A stretch of DNA of 59,886 bases from Aquisalimonas sp. (GTDB lineage: Bacteria > Pseudomonadota > Gammaproteobacteria > Nitrococcales > Aquisalimonadaceae): the NCBI RefSeq assembly GCF_007120195.1, contig NZ_SKOG01000073.1, positions 1-59,886 of the forward strand, given 5' to 3'. A model generated the notes under the pieces. That model was not told the DNA's origin, searched no databases, and worked only from the letters and a program-made list of their open reading frames with translations. The position numbers and the translations under genes were made by a program. Every line of letters begins with the position of its first letter. Within the stretch, counting starts at the first letter, position 1. Below, piece after piece: positions 13,601 to 20,996 of this stretch.

Positions 13601-13857
13601 ACCAGATTTTCCGTGGCTGCGAGATGGCGCTCCAGCACGCGGGTCACCTGCTGTTCCATCACTTCCGGCGCGACCCCGGGGTAATTCACGGTGACCCGGA
13701 TCTGGGGATATTCCACATGGGGGAGCAGATCCAGGGGGAGGCGATCCACAAAAAACAGGCCAAGCACGAACACCACCGAGGCCAGGGCCAGGGTGCCGAC
13801 GGGGCGTCGGATAGCGCTGTTGGCGGGGCTGCGCCTGTGTCGGGTCATCCGCTCCAT
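10687..13857 (-). CDS. RND (HAE1/AcrB-type) efflux transporter permease
   Basis: A 1056-residue inner-membrane pump of the resistance-nodulation-division superfamily that exports compounds using proton influx. It has the N-terminal signature VNYPGVAPEVMEQQVTRVLE, two periplasmic loops and twelve predicted membrane helices. TM4 carries the proton-relay aspartate in LLLDNAIVMLENISRHRE. The second half repeats the pattern (INNAILLVEYIE-like segment near residue 960). The adaptor gene ends 28 bp upstream and supplies the periplasmic partner. No outer-membrane channel gene lies nearby, so a shared TolC-like protein is likely. Substrate cannot be predicted. Confidence 0.93.
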   Translation of the reverse strand: MERMTRHRRSPANSAIRRPVGTLALASVVFVLGLFFVDRLPLDLLPHVEYPQIRVTVNYPGVAPEVMEQQVTRVLERHLAATENLVTIDSRASQGRTNVNLIFEYGTNLDLALQDASRHLELARTQLPADIEPPRLYKFDASQDAVWQAGFSSTVRSEAAVRDWVDSELVPQLIAMHGVSGVEAAGGMVREMEVVVDQQRLRSYGMAHADLVSALSMENADIAAGWVTSDTFDVMAKTDGLFQKPDDIRDVLMPMPGNQAQHVRVGDVADVRDGFREPRVLARLNGTAAAQVSAFKLPDANTVEVVDGLNETMARLERSGFIPEDIRYQATRDPAFFVRGAVSGVATAALLGGTLAMVTVLLFLGSLRKAFVIGLSIPIALMATFAMMGTAGLTLNIMSLGGLALGVGLLLDNAIVMLENISRHREQLGKSPKDAAHDGAREVISAITAGTVTNLAAVLPFLLITGIAALIFRELILTISFAIIATLAAAVTLVPMLAALLGGIRFRSHLGGTVPFRAFNWVIDRARAGYRRRMPCILRWRWAVLGTAAAAMVASVPVFQELGTEFLPQVDDGNVDVRLFLPPGTPPKETDAAKRRVEAELGQMPHVESLFTIVGGHLSGGVINERPGTARSSVQLVPAGERPDMPAGTWVAQAQRRLDALDIPGARISVRPPRIDGLRFATWGDDLTIGVVGEDLGTMRSAALDIASRLEGIRGLEGVELTREDESPMLSIEVDRARASDFGLRVADVGQSVRDAVDGAVATRFMTRNQEYDVRVRLPRDAVQDTETLGDLLLFRHQGEPIQLRDVARFELGDSPAHIERENQSRLVRVGGDINTDLNDVGSIMAQVDARLADLELPEGYSLIYGGQWETIQETNRELGTVILLAVFLVFVVLAVQYERLSNPLVIISAAPLAMVGVTAMLWATGSVVSAPVLIGMILLIGIVVNNAILLVEYIEIGRRNQALSMARATVAAGGLRLRPILMTTLTTVLGMTPLAVGMGAGTEIMQPLALTVIGGLLMGMVLTLLVVPCLYLVVSAAAVGLTRWLTGARPAAEPG

Positions 13858-13885
13858 GCAGTCTCGGCCGTTGCGCCGCTCCCGT

Positions 13886-14962
13886 TCAACTGCGCCACAT
13901 CACAATCCGCACGGCGTCCCCATCCTGCAGCTCACCGGGATTACTGGCAAGGACGATATCGCCCGCTTGCAGTCCATCGCGAATCTCCGTCCACTGCCCG
14001 CGGGTAACCCCAGGCTCAACGGCGCGGGCGACCAAATGATCCGCCTCGATCATGTACACGAACGGGCTGCCATTGCGTTCACCGACGGCATCGGCGGGCA
14101 CCGCCAGCACATCGGCGCGCTGGTCGATCGCCATACGGATGCGGCCGAGAAAACCGGGGCGCACGCCGCGCTCAGCGGCATCCCGGGGCAACGCCACTTC
14201 CACGGTAACGAGGCGAGTGTCCCTCGCTGCCATCGGGAACACCCGGCGCACCTCGCCGACCATGGGGTCATCCGGCAGGGCATCAAGGCGGATGGGCACC
14301 GGCGTTCCCTCGGTCAAGTGGACCACGTCCAGCTCCGAGACGCCGGGACGCATCACCAGCGCATCCATGGCCACCAACTCGAACAAGGTCTGCCGGGCAT
14401 CCACGGCCTCGCCGGGCTCCACGTAGCGCCCGGTCACCACGGCGTCCCGGGGCGCCTCCACACGACCGAATGCCAAGCGACTCTTCCACAGGCGTCGCTC
14501 GCTCTCGCCAACCAGCACCGCCGCCTCGTCACGCTGGAGCTCGGCGGCACTGGCGATCCCCTGCCCACGCAACTCCCGCGTGCGCTGGTATTGCCGGCGT
14601 GCATCCTCTTCCTGGGCGCGAGCCCGGTCCAGCTCCGCCCGCTCTTCCGAGACATCAAGGCGCGCCAGCACATCCCCCGCCTGCACGGCATCGCCCACCT
14701 CCGGCACAACCGCATCCAGGGTGCCGTGCGTCCGGCTGGCAAGCCGAATGCGCACCTTTGGCTCAACCGTGGCCGAGACAGATAGAGTCCGTGAGAGGTC
14801 CCGCGGTTCCAGTTCCACGGCGGCCACCGGCGTGGACCGGTTGTGAGCGCCGCCGGATGGCTCATCCGGACTCGCGCCGTCGCACCCACTCAGCCACGCC
14901 AGGCCAAAGGCCGACAGGAACACAAGAGGCACGTACCGGGAACGACGGCATCGGTGCGGCAT
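13886..14962 (-). CDS. RND periplasmic adaptor (membrane fusion) lipoprotein
   Basis: A 358-residue HlyD/AcrA-type adaptor. From the ATG at 14962 it has a lipoprotein signal ending LSGC, a biotinyl-lipoyl hairpin (VVPEVGDAVQAGDVLARLDV), a helical hairpin of about 60 residues, a beta-barrel and the membrane-proximal domain. An in-frame ATG at 15019 overlaps the stop of the preceding gene as TGATG and would add 19 residues before the signal peptide, so coupling could use either start. The lipobox position favours the shorter form. It links the pump below to an outer-membrane channel. Confidence 0.88.
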   Translation of the reverse strand: MPHRCRRSRYVPLVFLSAFGLAWLSGCDGASPDEPSGGAHNRSTPVAAVELEPRDLSRTLSVSATVEPKVRIRLASRTHGTLDAVVPEVGDAVQAGDVLARLDVSEERAELDRARAQEEDARRQYQRTRELRGQGIASAAELQRDEAAVLVGESERRLWKSRLAFGRVEAPRDAVVTGRYVEPGEAVDARQTLFELVAMDALVMRPGVSELDVVHLTEGTPVPIRLDALPDDPMVGEVRRVFPMAARDTRLVTVEVALPRDAAERGVRPGFLGRIRMAIDQRADVLAVPADAVGERNGSPFVYMIEADHLVARAVEPGVTRGQWTEIRDGLQAGDIVLASNPGELQDGDAVRIVMWRS

Positions 14963-15018
14963 GACTCGGTGGTTTCTCCCGCTTCGCGTCAATCGAACTC
15001 CCGGGAAGTCTGTGTCCA

Positions 15019-16077
15019 TCACTGTTGCAAGTCTGCGGTCCAGTCGGCAGCGTCCAAAAGTCGCCGCGCATCCACGGGCGTCAGCTGCAGACCATCCAGG
15101 CCTTCCAGATCATTGACCCGGATCATCGAGCGAATTTCCTCAACGTAGGCCTCACCACGCTCGGAATACCGGTGTAAGCCCGCCGCCAGCCGCGCCCCTG
15201 ACAACCCTACGCCTTCCGCCCGGCCTTGCTCGCGGCTCTCTCGCAGCCCGGCGTACGCATCACCCACGTTGATGGTATACAGATAGTTACGCACGGACGC
15301 GCGCAGATCCGGGAACACGCGCACGAAGTGCGTGGCACCGGCGACGCGGCGTTCCGGGACCAGCCCGCGATCCTCATGCCATGTCCACACGCCGAACAGG
15401 TTATTGGCCTCGCGGGTGAACCGCGACTGGCCCCAGCCGCTCTCGTTCGCCGCCTGCGCCAACGCCATGTCCGCCGGGACGGCATCCACGCGGCGCAGCA
15501 GTTCCTCGCGGAAGGCCGTGCTGTTGGAATCGCCCGCCACGCGGAAACGCGCGGCCACGGTCTGCAGCAAACGGTCCTCGCGCGAATTGGGCTCGATCTC
15601 ACCGCCGGCAAAAATCTCACCCAGGCGCTCGCGCGTCTTCAGCATGATCTGATTCTCGGCTACGATCAGCGGTAGCAGGGTGCGAAAGAACACGGACTTG
15701 CGTTCATCGACCGACAGCTCCCCGAGGGGCGGAAAGGCGCGCACAGCCAGGGCGGGCACCGTGTCGTTCGGCGGCCAGTCATAGTCAAGCGTCGCGAACG
15801 CACCCTGCAGTTGCGTCGCCGTCTCCGGCTGGATCGAGACCATGGGCGGCAGAATGTCCTGGCGCTCCCCATAGGTGATATCCGCTGGCAACTCCGGGAT
15901 ATCCTCGGGGAGTTCCTCGTCCTCATCCAGCAGCCCCGCCGGTGGCGGGGTCTCGGACTGCTGCTGCATCCCCCAGGCTGCCACAACAAACACCGCAGCG
16001 AGAGCGGCCAGGCCGAGCAGCGCAGGCCGCGTGCGACCCCCCAGCCGATGGAATGGCGACGTGTCCTGGTTTGTCAT
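15019..16077 (-). CDS. Bax-like glucosaminidase-domain protein
   Basis: A 352-residue protein with an N-terminal membrane anchor (about residues 18-37), an acidic proline-rich linker, and a C-terminal glucosaminidase domain. The domain shows ALAQAANESGWGQSRF with the expected catalytic Glu212 and NNLFGVWTW, both typical of E. coli Bax and related peptidoglycan hydrolases. It would act on murein from the periplasmic face. It begins behind AAGGAGG, 34 bp downstream of the HtrA-like gene, and its stop overlaps an in-frame adaptor start. This suggests one envelope-related transcription unit. Confidence 0.85.
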   Translation of the reverse strand: MTNQDTSPFHRLGGRTRPALLGLAALAAVFVVAAWGMQQQSETPPPAGLLDEDEELPEDIPELPADITYGERQDILPPMVSIQPETATQLQGAFATLDYDWPPNDTVPALAVRAFPPLGELSVDERKSVFFRTLLPLIVAENQIMLKTRERLGEIFAGGEIEPNSREDRLLQTVAARFRVAGDSNSTAFREELLRRVDAVPADMALAQAANESGWGQSRFTREANNLFGVWTWHEDRGLVPERRVAGATHFVRVFPDLRASVRNYLYTINVGDAYAGLRESREQGRAEGVGLSGARLAAGLHRYSERGEAYVEEIRSMIRVNDLEGLDGLQLTPVDARRLLDAADWTADLQQ

Positions 16078-16111
16078 GGTGCCTCCTTGTGTGGTTGCAG
16101 GCGGTTTGTGC

Positions 16112-17299
16112 TCATTGCGACCGCTCGGATTGACGGGCGCTCAGCGTCACTGCGACATCGCTGCGCTCCCCGTCACGAAGCAAGGTCAACGTCGCGCGGT
16201 CCCCGGGCCGGGTGGATTCAAGGCTCGCCAAAAGCTCGGCGACGCTGCCGATGCGCTGGCCGTTGATCGCCAACAACACATCACCCCCAACCGGAATCCG
16301 GTGCGCCCCGTAGCGGATTCGCCGCTGCTCGTCACCGCCCTGCAGCCCGGCGTCGGCGGCATGACTGCCCGACGCGACCCGTGTGATGAGAATCCCCCGC
16401 TGGACCGGGACATTGGTCGCCGCGGCCAGCCGGGGTGTCAGCGCCAGTCCCTGGATATCGATCCAGCCGCGGGAGACGCGACCCCCCTGGAGGATCTGCG
16501 ACACGATGCGGTCCACCGCATTCACGGGTATGGCCAGACCAATACCCACGCTGCCCGGCAGCGGTGAGATCATCATGGAATTGACGGCCACGACTTTGCC
16601 GCGCGTATTCAAAAGTGGCCCACCGGAGTTCCCGGGGTTGATCGCGGCGTCCGTTTGCACCAGATCCCGCATAATAAACCCGGAGGCGGTCTGAACGGGC
16701 CGGTTAAGGGCCGACACCACACCGGCGGTCAGCGAGCCCTCCAATCCGAACGGATTGCCCAGCGCAAACACGTGCTGGCCGACCTGCAATCTGTCGCTGT
16801 CCCCCGGCGTTAACGTGGTCAACTCCCGCCCTTGTGGGTCGAAACGCAGCACCGCCAGATCAAGCTCCGGATCCGAGCCGATGACCGCGGCGCGGTAATG
16901 GCTGCCGTCATAGAGCGTGACGACCAGACGTTGACCGCGTTGCACCACGTGGTGATTGGTCACCACTGTGCCGCGCTGGTCGATGATGAAGCCACTGCCG
17001 GTGCCGGCGTCCGGGAAGGCTCGGCCGAAGCGGGTCCGGTACGCGCTCAGGGAGGTGATATTGACCACGCCACGGATGCGATCGCGATGCAGCTGCACGG
17101 TATTGATTTCCTCGTCGCGCAGCCCCTCCGTATATAACGGCGGGCGCTGGGTGTCGACGGGGACGCCACGTGTAAACGGGAATTCAACCTGGTCCAGCAG
17201 TTCCGGCGCCGGCTGTACGCGCTCGACCGTAGCGCAGCCACCAAGGGCGACAAGCAGCAGCATCAGCACAGCATGGACGAGTCGGAATCGAAAGCGCAT
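16112..17299 (-). CDS. HtrA/DegQ-like serine protease, predicted lipoprotein
   Basis: A 395-residue S1C protease with one C-terminal PDZ domain. The catalytic triad is His117 (TNHHVV), Asp147 (LDLAVL) and Ser225 (GNSGGP). A lipobox LGGC places the lipidated Cys at 22. The next residue is Ala, not Asp, so outer-membrane sorting is expected. Most DegP/DegQ proteins are soluble and have two PDZ domains, so a lipidated single-PDZ form is less usual. The ATG at 17299 has AAGGA 8 bases upstream; the open frame to 17401 gives no signal peptide and is discarded. Probably first gene of the efflux/glucosaminidase run. Confidence 0.9.
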   Translation of the reverse strand: MRFRFRLVHAVLMLLLVALGGCATVERVQPAPELLDQVEFPFTRGVPVDTQRPPLYTEGLRDEEINTVQLHRDRIRGVVNITSLSAYRTRFGRAFPDAGTGSGFIIDQRGTVVTNHHVVQRGQRLVVTLYDGSHYRAAVIGSDPELDLAVLRFDPQGRELTTLTPGDSDRLQVGQHVFALGNPFGLEGSLTAGVVSALNRPVQTASGFIMRDLVQTDAAINPGNSGGPLLNTRGKVVAVNSMMISPLPGSVGIGLAIPVNAVDRIVSQILQGGRVSRGWIDIQGLALTPRLAAATNVPVQRGILITRVASGSHAADAGLQGGDEQRRIRYGAHRIPVGGDVLLAINGQRIGSVAELLASLESTRPGDRATLTLLRDGERSDVAVTLSARQSERSQ

Positions 17300-17418
17300 G
17301 TGGACAATCCTTGGCCAAACGCAATGTATGCTCAGGGTTACCAACCCGGAGTCGTCACGCAAGAGGCAACCGCTCCCGGGAGCGCGGGCTTTCCTCTCCA
17401 AGACGCGTTGCTCTCAGC

Positions 17419-17454
17419 TACAATGGCTCAGAACGAGCGCGGTCCCCGACCGCG
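17419..17454 (+). promoter_or_regulatory. Candidate promoter and leader hairpin of the thioesterase gene
   Basis: A TACAAT -10-like box lies at 17419-17424. It is followed by a perfect 7-bp inverted repeat, CGCGGTC (17438-17444) and GACCGCG (17448-17454), in the presumed 5' leader about 30 bases before the start codon. The -35 region is weak. Confidence 0.3.
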
Positions 17455-17484
17455 GGACCTCGGAGCCAGCAACGGGAGCCCACC

Positions 17485-17889
17485 ATGTCCAGCGACGCCC
17501 CCACCGGAGACTTGATGTTGCGAACGCTGGCGATGCCGGCCGACACGAACCCGTCGGGGGACATCTTTGGTGGCTGGCTGCTCTCGCAGATGGACGTGGG
17601 CGGGAGCCTACTGGCGGTGGATCATGCCCGCAGCCGGGTGACCACAGTAGCCGTGGAATCCATGAAATTCCACCTACCCGTCTACGTTGGCGATGTGCTG
17701 TGCTGTTATGCCAGCCTCAAACGCATCGGGCGGACATCCATTACCGTGGACGTTCAGGCCTGGGTCCTGCGCGGCGGCGCCCAACGGGACCGGCTACTGG
17801 TCACGGACGGCGTATTCACCTACGTCGCCATGGACAAGCAGGGGCGCCCACGCGCCGTGCAGGCAGCCGAGACAGGTACGGCGGGGTAA
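17485..17889 (+). CDS. Acyl-CoA thioesterase, YciA/hotdog family
   Basis: A 134-residue hotdog-fold thioesterase. It shows MPADTNPSGDIFGGWLLSQMD, the conserved YciA start with the catalytic Asp region, and then VTTVAVESMKFHLPVYVGD. YciA-type enzymes hydrolyse a broad range of acyl-CoAs and release CoA in the cytoplasm. Length equals the family's usual length. The ATG at 17485 follows CGGGAGCCCACC; the longer open frame from 17311 has no family similarity. It lies 3 bp before the threonine ammonia-lyase gene and begins a three-gene operon. Confidence 0.92.
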   Translation: MSSDAPTGDLMLRTLAMPADTNPSGDIFGGWLLSQMDVGGSLLAVDHARSRVTTVAVESMKFHLPVYVGDVLCCYASLKRIGRTSITVDVQAWVLRGGAQRDRLLVTDGVFTYVAMDKQGRPRAVQAAETGTAG

Positions 17890-17892
17890 CCC

Positions 17893-19137
17893 ATGGCAGT
17901 CACCATCGACACAATCCGCCGCGCCGCGGACAACATTCGCGGCAATGTGCAGTGCACGCGCTGTGAGCTGTCGCGGACGCTATCGTCCATGACCGATGCC
18001 GAACTGTATTTCAAGTTCGAGAACCACCAGTTCACAGCAGCCTTCAAAGAACGGGGCGCCCTGAACCGCTTGCTGGCACTGACGACAGACGAGCGCCAGC
18101 GTGGCGTCATCGCCATGTCCGCCGGTAATCACGCTCAAGCCGTTGCCTACCACGCCAGCCGCCTGGGCATTCACGCCACCATCGTCATGCCGCGGCACAC
18201 CCCGAACATGAAGGTCGAAAACACCCGCCGCTTCGGCGCGGATGTTTGGCTACAAGGCGCCGGGGTGGCCGAAGCCGGTGCCTTCGCCGAGCGGCTCGCG
18301 GCGGAACACCGCTATGTGTTCGTGCACCCCTATGACGATGACCACGTCATCGCCGGTCAGGGCACGGTTGCGCTGGAAATGCTGGCAACCGTACCGCAGC
18401 TGGATACCCTGGTCGTGCCTATCGGCGGCGGCGGGCTGATCGGTGGCATGGCGGTGGCCGCCCGGGCCGTCTCACCGGGGACCGAAGTGATCGGGGTCCA
18501 GACGACGCGCTTCCCGGCAATGAAGCAGGCGCTCGCCGGTGAGCCCATTGTTACGGGTCCGCCCACCATCGCTGAGGGCATCGCCGTGAAGGTGCCGGGA
18601 AAGCGCACGCTGCCGCTGGTCCGGGACCTGGTCTCGGACATTGTGCTGGTGGACGAATGGCACCTGGAGCAGGCGATATTGCTCCTGCTCGAAATTGAGA
18701 AGACCGTCGTCGAAGGTGCCGGAGCGGCGGGCCTGGCAGCCGTGCTGGCCCACCCCGAGCGGTTTCGGGGTCGGCGCATCGGCATCGTGCTCTGCGGCGG
18801 CAACATCGATCTGCTGCCGCTGTCGTCTGTCATTCAGCGGGGGCTGGTTCGCACGGAGCGGGTGGTGCGTGTGCGCGTGGGGGTGCCCGATGTACCGGGT
18901 GCCCTGGCGGACCTAACGCGGATATTGGCAGACCATAACGCCGGCGTGATTCAGATCGCCCATCAACGCCAGTTCACGGATCTGCCCCTGCGGTCGGTGG
19001 AGGTGGAAACCATCCTGGAGACCCTGGGCGCGGATCACACCCGTGAAATCATTACGGCGCTGCGGGATCACGGCTACGATCCGATTCTGCCCGATCAGAG
19101 CGATCTGCACCCGGACGAGCGGCGAAGCAACCCATGA
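17893..19137 (+). CDS. Threonine ammonia-lyase with C-terminal ACT domain
   Basis: A PLP enzyme that deaminates threonine to 2-oxobutyrate and ammonia. The 414-residue protein has the Schiff-base lysine Lys52 in TAAFKERGA (many homologues have GSFKxRGA), the phosphate loop GGGGLIGG, and MSAGNHAQAVAYHA. A single ACT domain at about 330-400 (VRVGVPDVPGALADLTRIL) suggests allosteric control. Length fits the short IlvA/TdcB-like class. The next gene overlaps its stop by 4 bases. A related 3-hydroxyaspartate or serine specificity cannot be ruled out from sequence. Confidence 0.85.
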   Translation: MAVTIDTIRRAADNIRGNVQCTRCELSRTLSSMTDAELYFKFENHQFTAAFKERGALNRLLALTTDERQRGVIAMSAGNHAQAVAYHASRLGIHATIVMPRHTPNMKVENTRRFGADVWLQGAGVAEAGAFAERLAAEHRYVFVHPYDDDHVIAGQGTVALEMLATVPQLDTLVVPIGGGGLIGGMAVAARAVSPGTEVIGVQTTRFPAMKQALAGEPIVTGPPTIAEGIAVKVPGKRTLPLVRDLVSDIVLVDEWHLEQAILLLLEIEKTVVEGAGAAGLAAVLAHPERFRGRRIGIVLCGGNIDLLPLSSVIQRGLVRTERVVRVRVGVPDVPGALADLTRILADHNAGVIQIAHQRQFTDLPLRSVEVETILETLGADHTREIITALRDHGYDPILPDQSDLHPDERRSNP

Positions 19138-20345
19138 GCCAGAAGCCGGGGTCCCGGCCGTGGCTGGCGGGCGCGGCCGCTGTCCTGGCGATTTTCACGG
19201 CGATCTTCGCCAGTAACGTGCCGACCCCGATGTATGCGGTCTGGCAAGCCGAGTGGGGATTCTCCTCGTCAGCGCTCACGGCGGTATTTGCTGTGTACGT
19301 GCTCGGCGTCGTCGCCACCCTGCCGGCCATCGGCGCCTTGTCTGACGTAGCCGGGCGCCGCGAGGTGCTCGTGCCCGGGTTACTGTGTATCGCGGCGGCC
19401 GGCGTCATATTCGCATTCGCGCCCAATATTTACTGGCTGGCCGCGGGACGCTTGCTCACCGGAATTGGTACGGGCGTGGTCACCGGCACCGCCACGGCCG
19501 CGCTGGTCGAGATGGATCCCGACAACAACTGGGCACGCTCGGCTGTCATTTCGGCCCTGACGCTGACCGCCGGCGCCACCACTGGACCGCTACTCAGCTC
19601 CGGGGCGCTGCATTTGGGCTACTGGCCACTGACAGCCCCGTTCCTAGTGGTCGTCTGCCTGGCGCTGGGGGCCATCGTCCTGCTCGCAACGGTTCGCTGG
19701 CCACGCCACGTGGGGCGACGCCAACCCGATTTCCGGTTGCGTCAGTGGCGCCCAACCCGGTTGAGCGTACCGCGGAATATTCTGGGCAGTTTCGCCTTCG
19801 CCGGCGCCGCCATGTGCCTGTCCTGGTCTGCAGGCAGCCTGTACGCTGCCCTGGGCCCCTCCCTGGCGGCGGAGCTGGTGGGCATCGGCGATCGCGCCCT
19901 GGCCGGTCTGTACGCCGCCGCCTTTCAGTTCGTCGCCGGTATTGGTCAGTTCACCGCCCGACGACACCATCCGCAGCAGCTGTTGTTGGCCGGACCCATC
20001 ATCCTGGCGACGGGAATGGCCGTCTGTGTCACCGGCATTGTGCTGACCTCGCCGTGGGTGTTCGCCCTGGGCACGATTAGCACGGCGTTCGGCGCCGGTG
20101 TCACGGCCATGGGCGCGGTGGCGACCATCAGCCGCGAAGCCCCGGCGGACCGGCGCGGTGAGGTGGTCTCCAGCTTCTACGTGCTGGCCTATCTGACCAT
20201 GGCCGCCGTGGTCCTGGGGGTGGGTAGCGCGAGTGACTGGGTCGGCCTGCAGTACACGATGATCGGCCTGGGTGGTCTGACCCTGGTGGCTGCAGGTATC
20301 GTCATCTTCACGGGGCTGCGCAGCGGTCGTGCCGGCGTCTACTAG
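19134..20345 (+). CDS. MFS transporter
   Basis: A 403-residue major facilitator with about twelve hydrophobic segments and a motif A in the first cytoplasmic loop (GALSDVAGRRE). Its start overlaps the ammonia-lyase stop by ATGA, so the two proteins are made together. The coupling suggests that it moves an amino acid, a 2-oxo acid or a toxic analogue related to the lyase, but no family signature fixes the substrate or direction of transport. Confidence 0.85.
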   Translation: MSQKPGSRPWLAGAAAVLAIFTAIFASNVPTPMYAVWQAEWGFSSSALTAVFAVYVLGVVATLPAIGALSDVAGRREVLVPGLLCIAAAGVIFAFAPNIYWLAAGRLLTGIGTGVVTGTATAALVEMDPDNNWARSAVISALTLTAGATTGPLLSSGALHLGYWPLTAPFLVVVCLALGAIVLLATVRWPRHVGRRQPDFRLRQWRPTRLSVPRNILGSFAFAGAAMCLSWSAGSLYAALGPSLAAELVGIGDRALAGLYAAAFQFVAGIGQFTARRHHPQQLLLAGPIILATGMAVCVTGIVLTSPWVFALGTISTAFGAGVTAMGAVATISREAPADRRGEVVSSFYVLAYLTMAAVVLGVGSASDWVGLQYTMIGLGGLTLVAAGIVIFTGLRSGRAGVY

Positions 20346-20377
20346 GCGCCCCGGACCCTGTGCGACATGCCGAATTC

Positions 20378-20403
20378 CATGACACTACACTGAGACAGGA
20401 CAC
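20378..20403. repeat. Fragments of the CTAGTGTC repeat family
   Basis: CATGACACTA (20378-20387) is the complement of TAGTGTCATG, an arm of the 39-bp palindrome at 3.3 kb. GACAGGACAC (20394-20403) is the complement of GTGTCCTGTC, the end of the element at 11-20. Both lie within 26 bp just before gloA. A decayed copy is the simplest reading. Confidence 0.45.
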
Positions 20404-20408
20404 ACGCC

Positions 20409-20849
20409 ATGCAATACCTGCACACCATGGTCCGCATCAGCGACCTTGACGAATCGCTGGAGTTTTACTGCAACCGGCTCGGAATGGTCGAGGTCAGCCG
20501 CAGGGAGGTGGAGGCGGGGCGGTTCACGCTGGTGTTCCTCGCCGCGCCAGAGGACGAAGAGCGGGCGCGCCGTGATCGGGCGCCCATGCTTGAGCTCACC
20601 TGGAACTGGGATCCGGAGGAGTACACCGGCGGGCGCAATTTCGGCCACCTGGCCTACCGCGTCAAGGACATCTACGCGCTGTGCCAGTCGCTGATGGACG
20701 CCGGCGTCACCATCAACCGCCCACCCCGGGACGGGCGCATGGCCTTCATCCGTTCGCCGGACGGCATCTCCATCGAGCTGCTCCAGCAAGGCGACCCTCT
20801 GCCGGAGCGCCAACCCTGGGCGTCCATGGAGAACGCCGGCACCTGGTAG
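20409..20849 (+). CDS. gloA: Lactoylglutathione lyase (glyoxalase I)
   Basis: Converts the methylglyoxal-glutathione hemithioacetal to S-lactoylglutathione in the cytoplasm. The 146-residue VOC protein keeps the four metal ligands in register with E. coli GloA: His5 (LHTMVRI), Glu62 (LELTWNW), His80 (FGHLAY) and Glu123 (SIELLQQG). The short form without the eukaryotic extra helices suggests the nickel/cobalt-activated class. It has its own upstream region, where the repeat fragments lie, and a strong hairpin follows. Confidence 0.92.
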   Translation: MQYLHTMVRISDLDESLEFYCNRLGMVEVSRREVEAGRFTLVFLAAPEDEERARRDRAPMLELTWNWDPEEYTGGRNFGHLAYRVKDIYALCQSLMDAGVTINRPPRDGRMAFIRSPDGISIELLQQGDPLPERQPWASMENAGTW

Positions 20850-20955
20850 CAGCGGACCGGCGGGACCGCGGTGATCGTTGCCGATCCGCAGTCAGGCGGC
20901 CGACGCCGCACCGGCGGCTGCCGGAATACAGCCGGAGCCACTCATGCACGCCGTG

Positions 20956-20989
20956 GTGTTCGGCGTGGGGGCAAGCCCGCGCCGAACAC
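20956..20989. terminator. Strong hairpin between convergent gloA and oxidoreductase genes
   Basis: GTGTTCGGCG (20956-20965) and CGCCGAACAC (20980-20989) are perfect complements. Inside them GGGC and GCCC pair around a 2-base AA loop, giving a long, nearly continuous stem. It sits 8 bp before the end of the minus-strand gene and 107 bp after gloA, so it probably ends transcription from both sides. No T-run is present. Confidence 0.6.
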
Positions 20990-20996
20990 ATGACGC

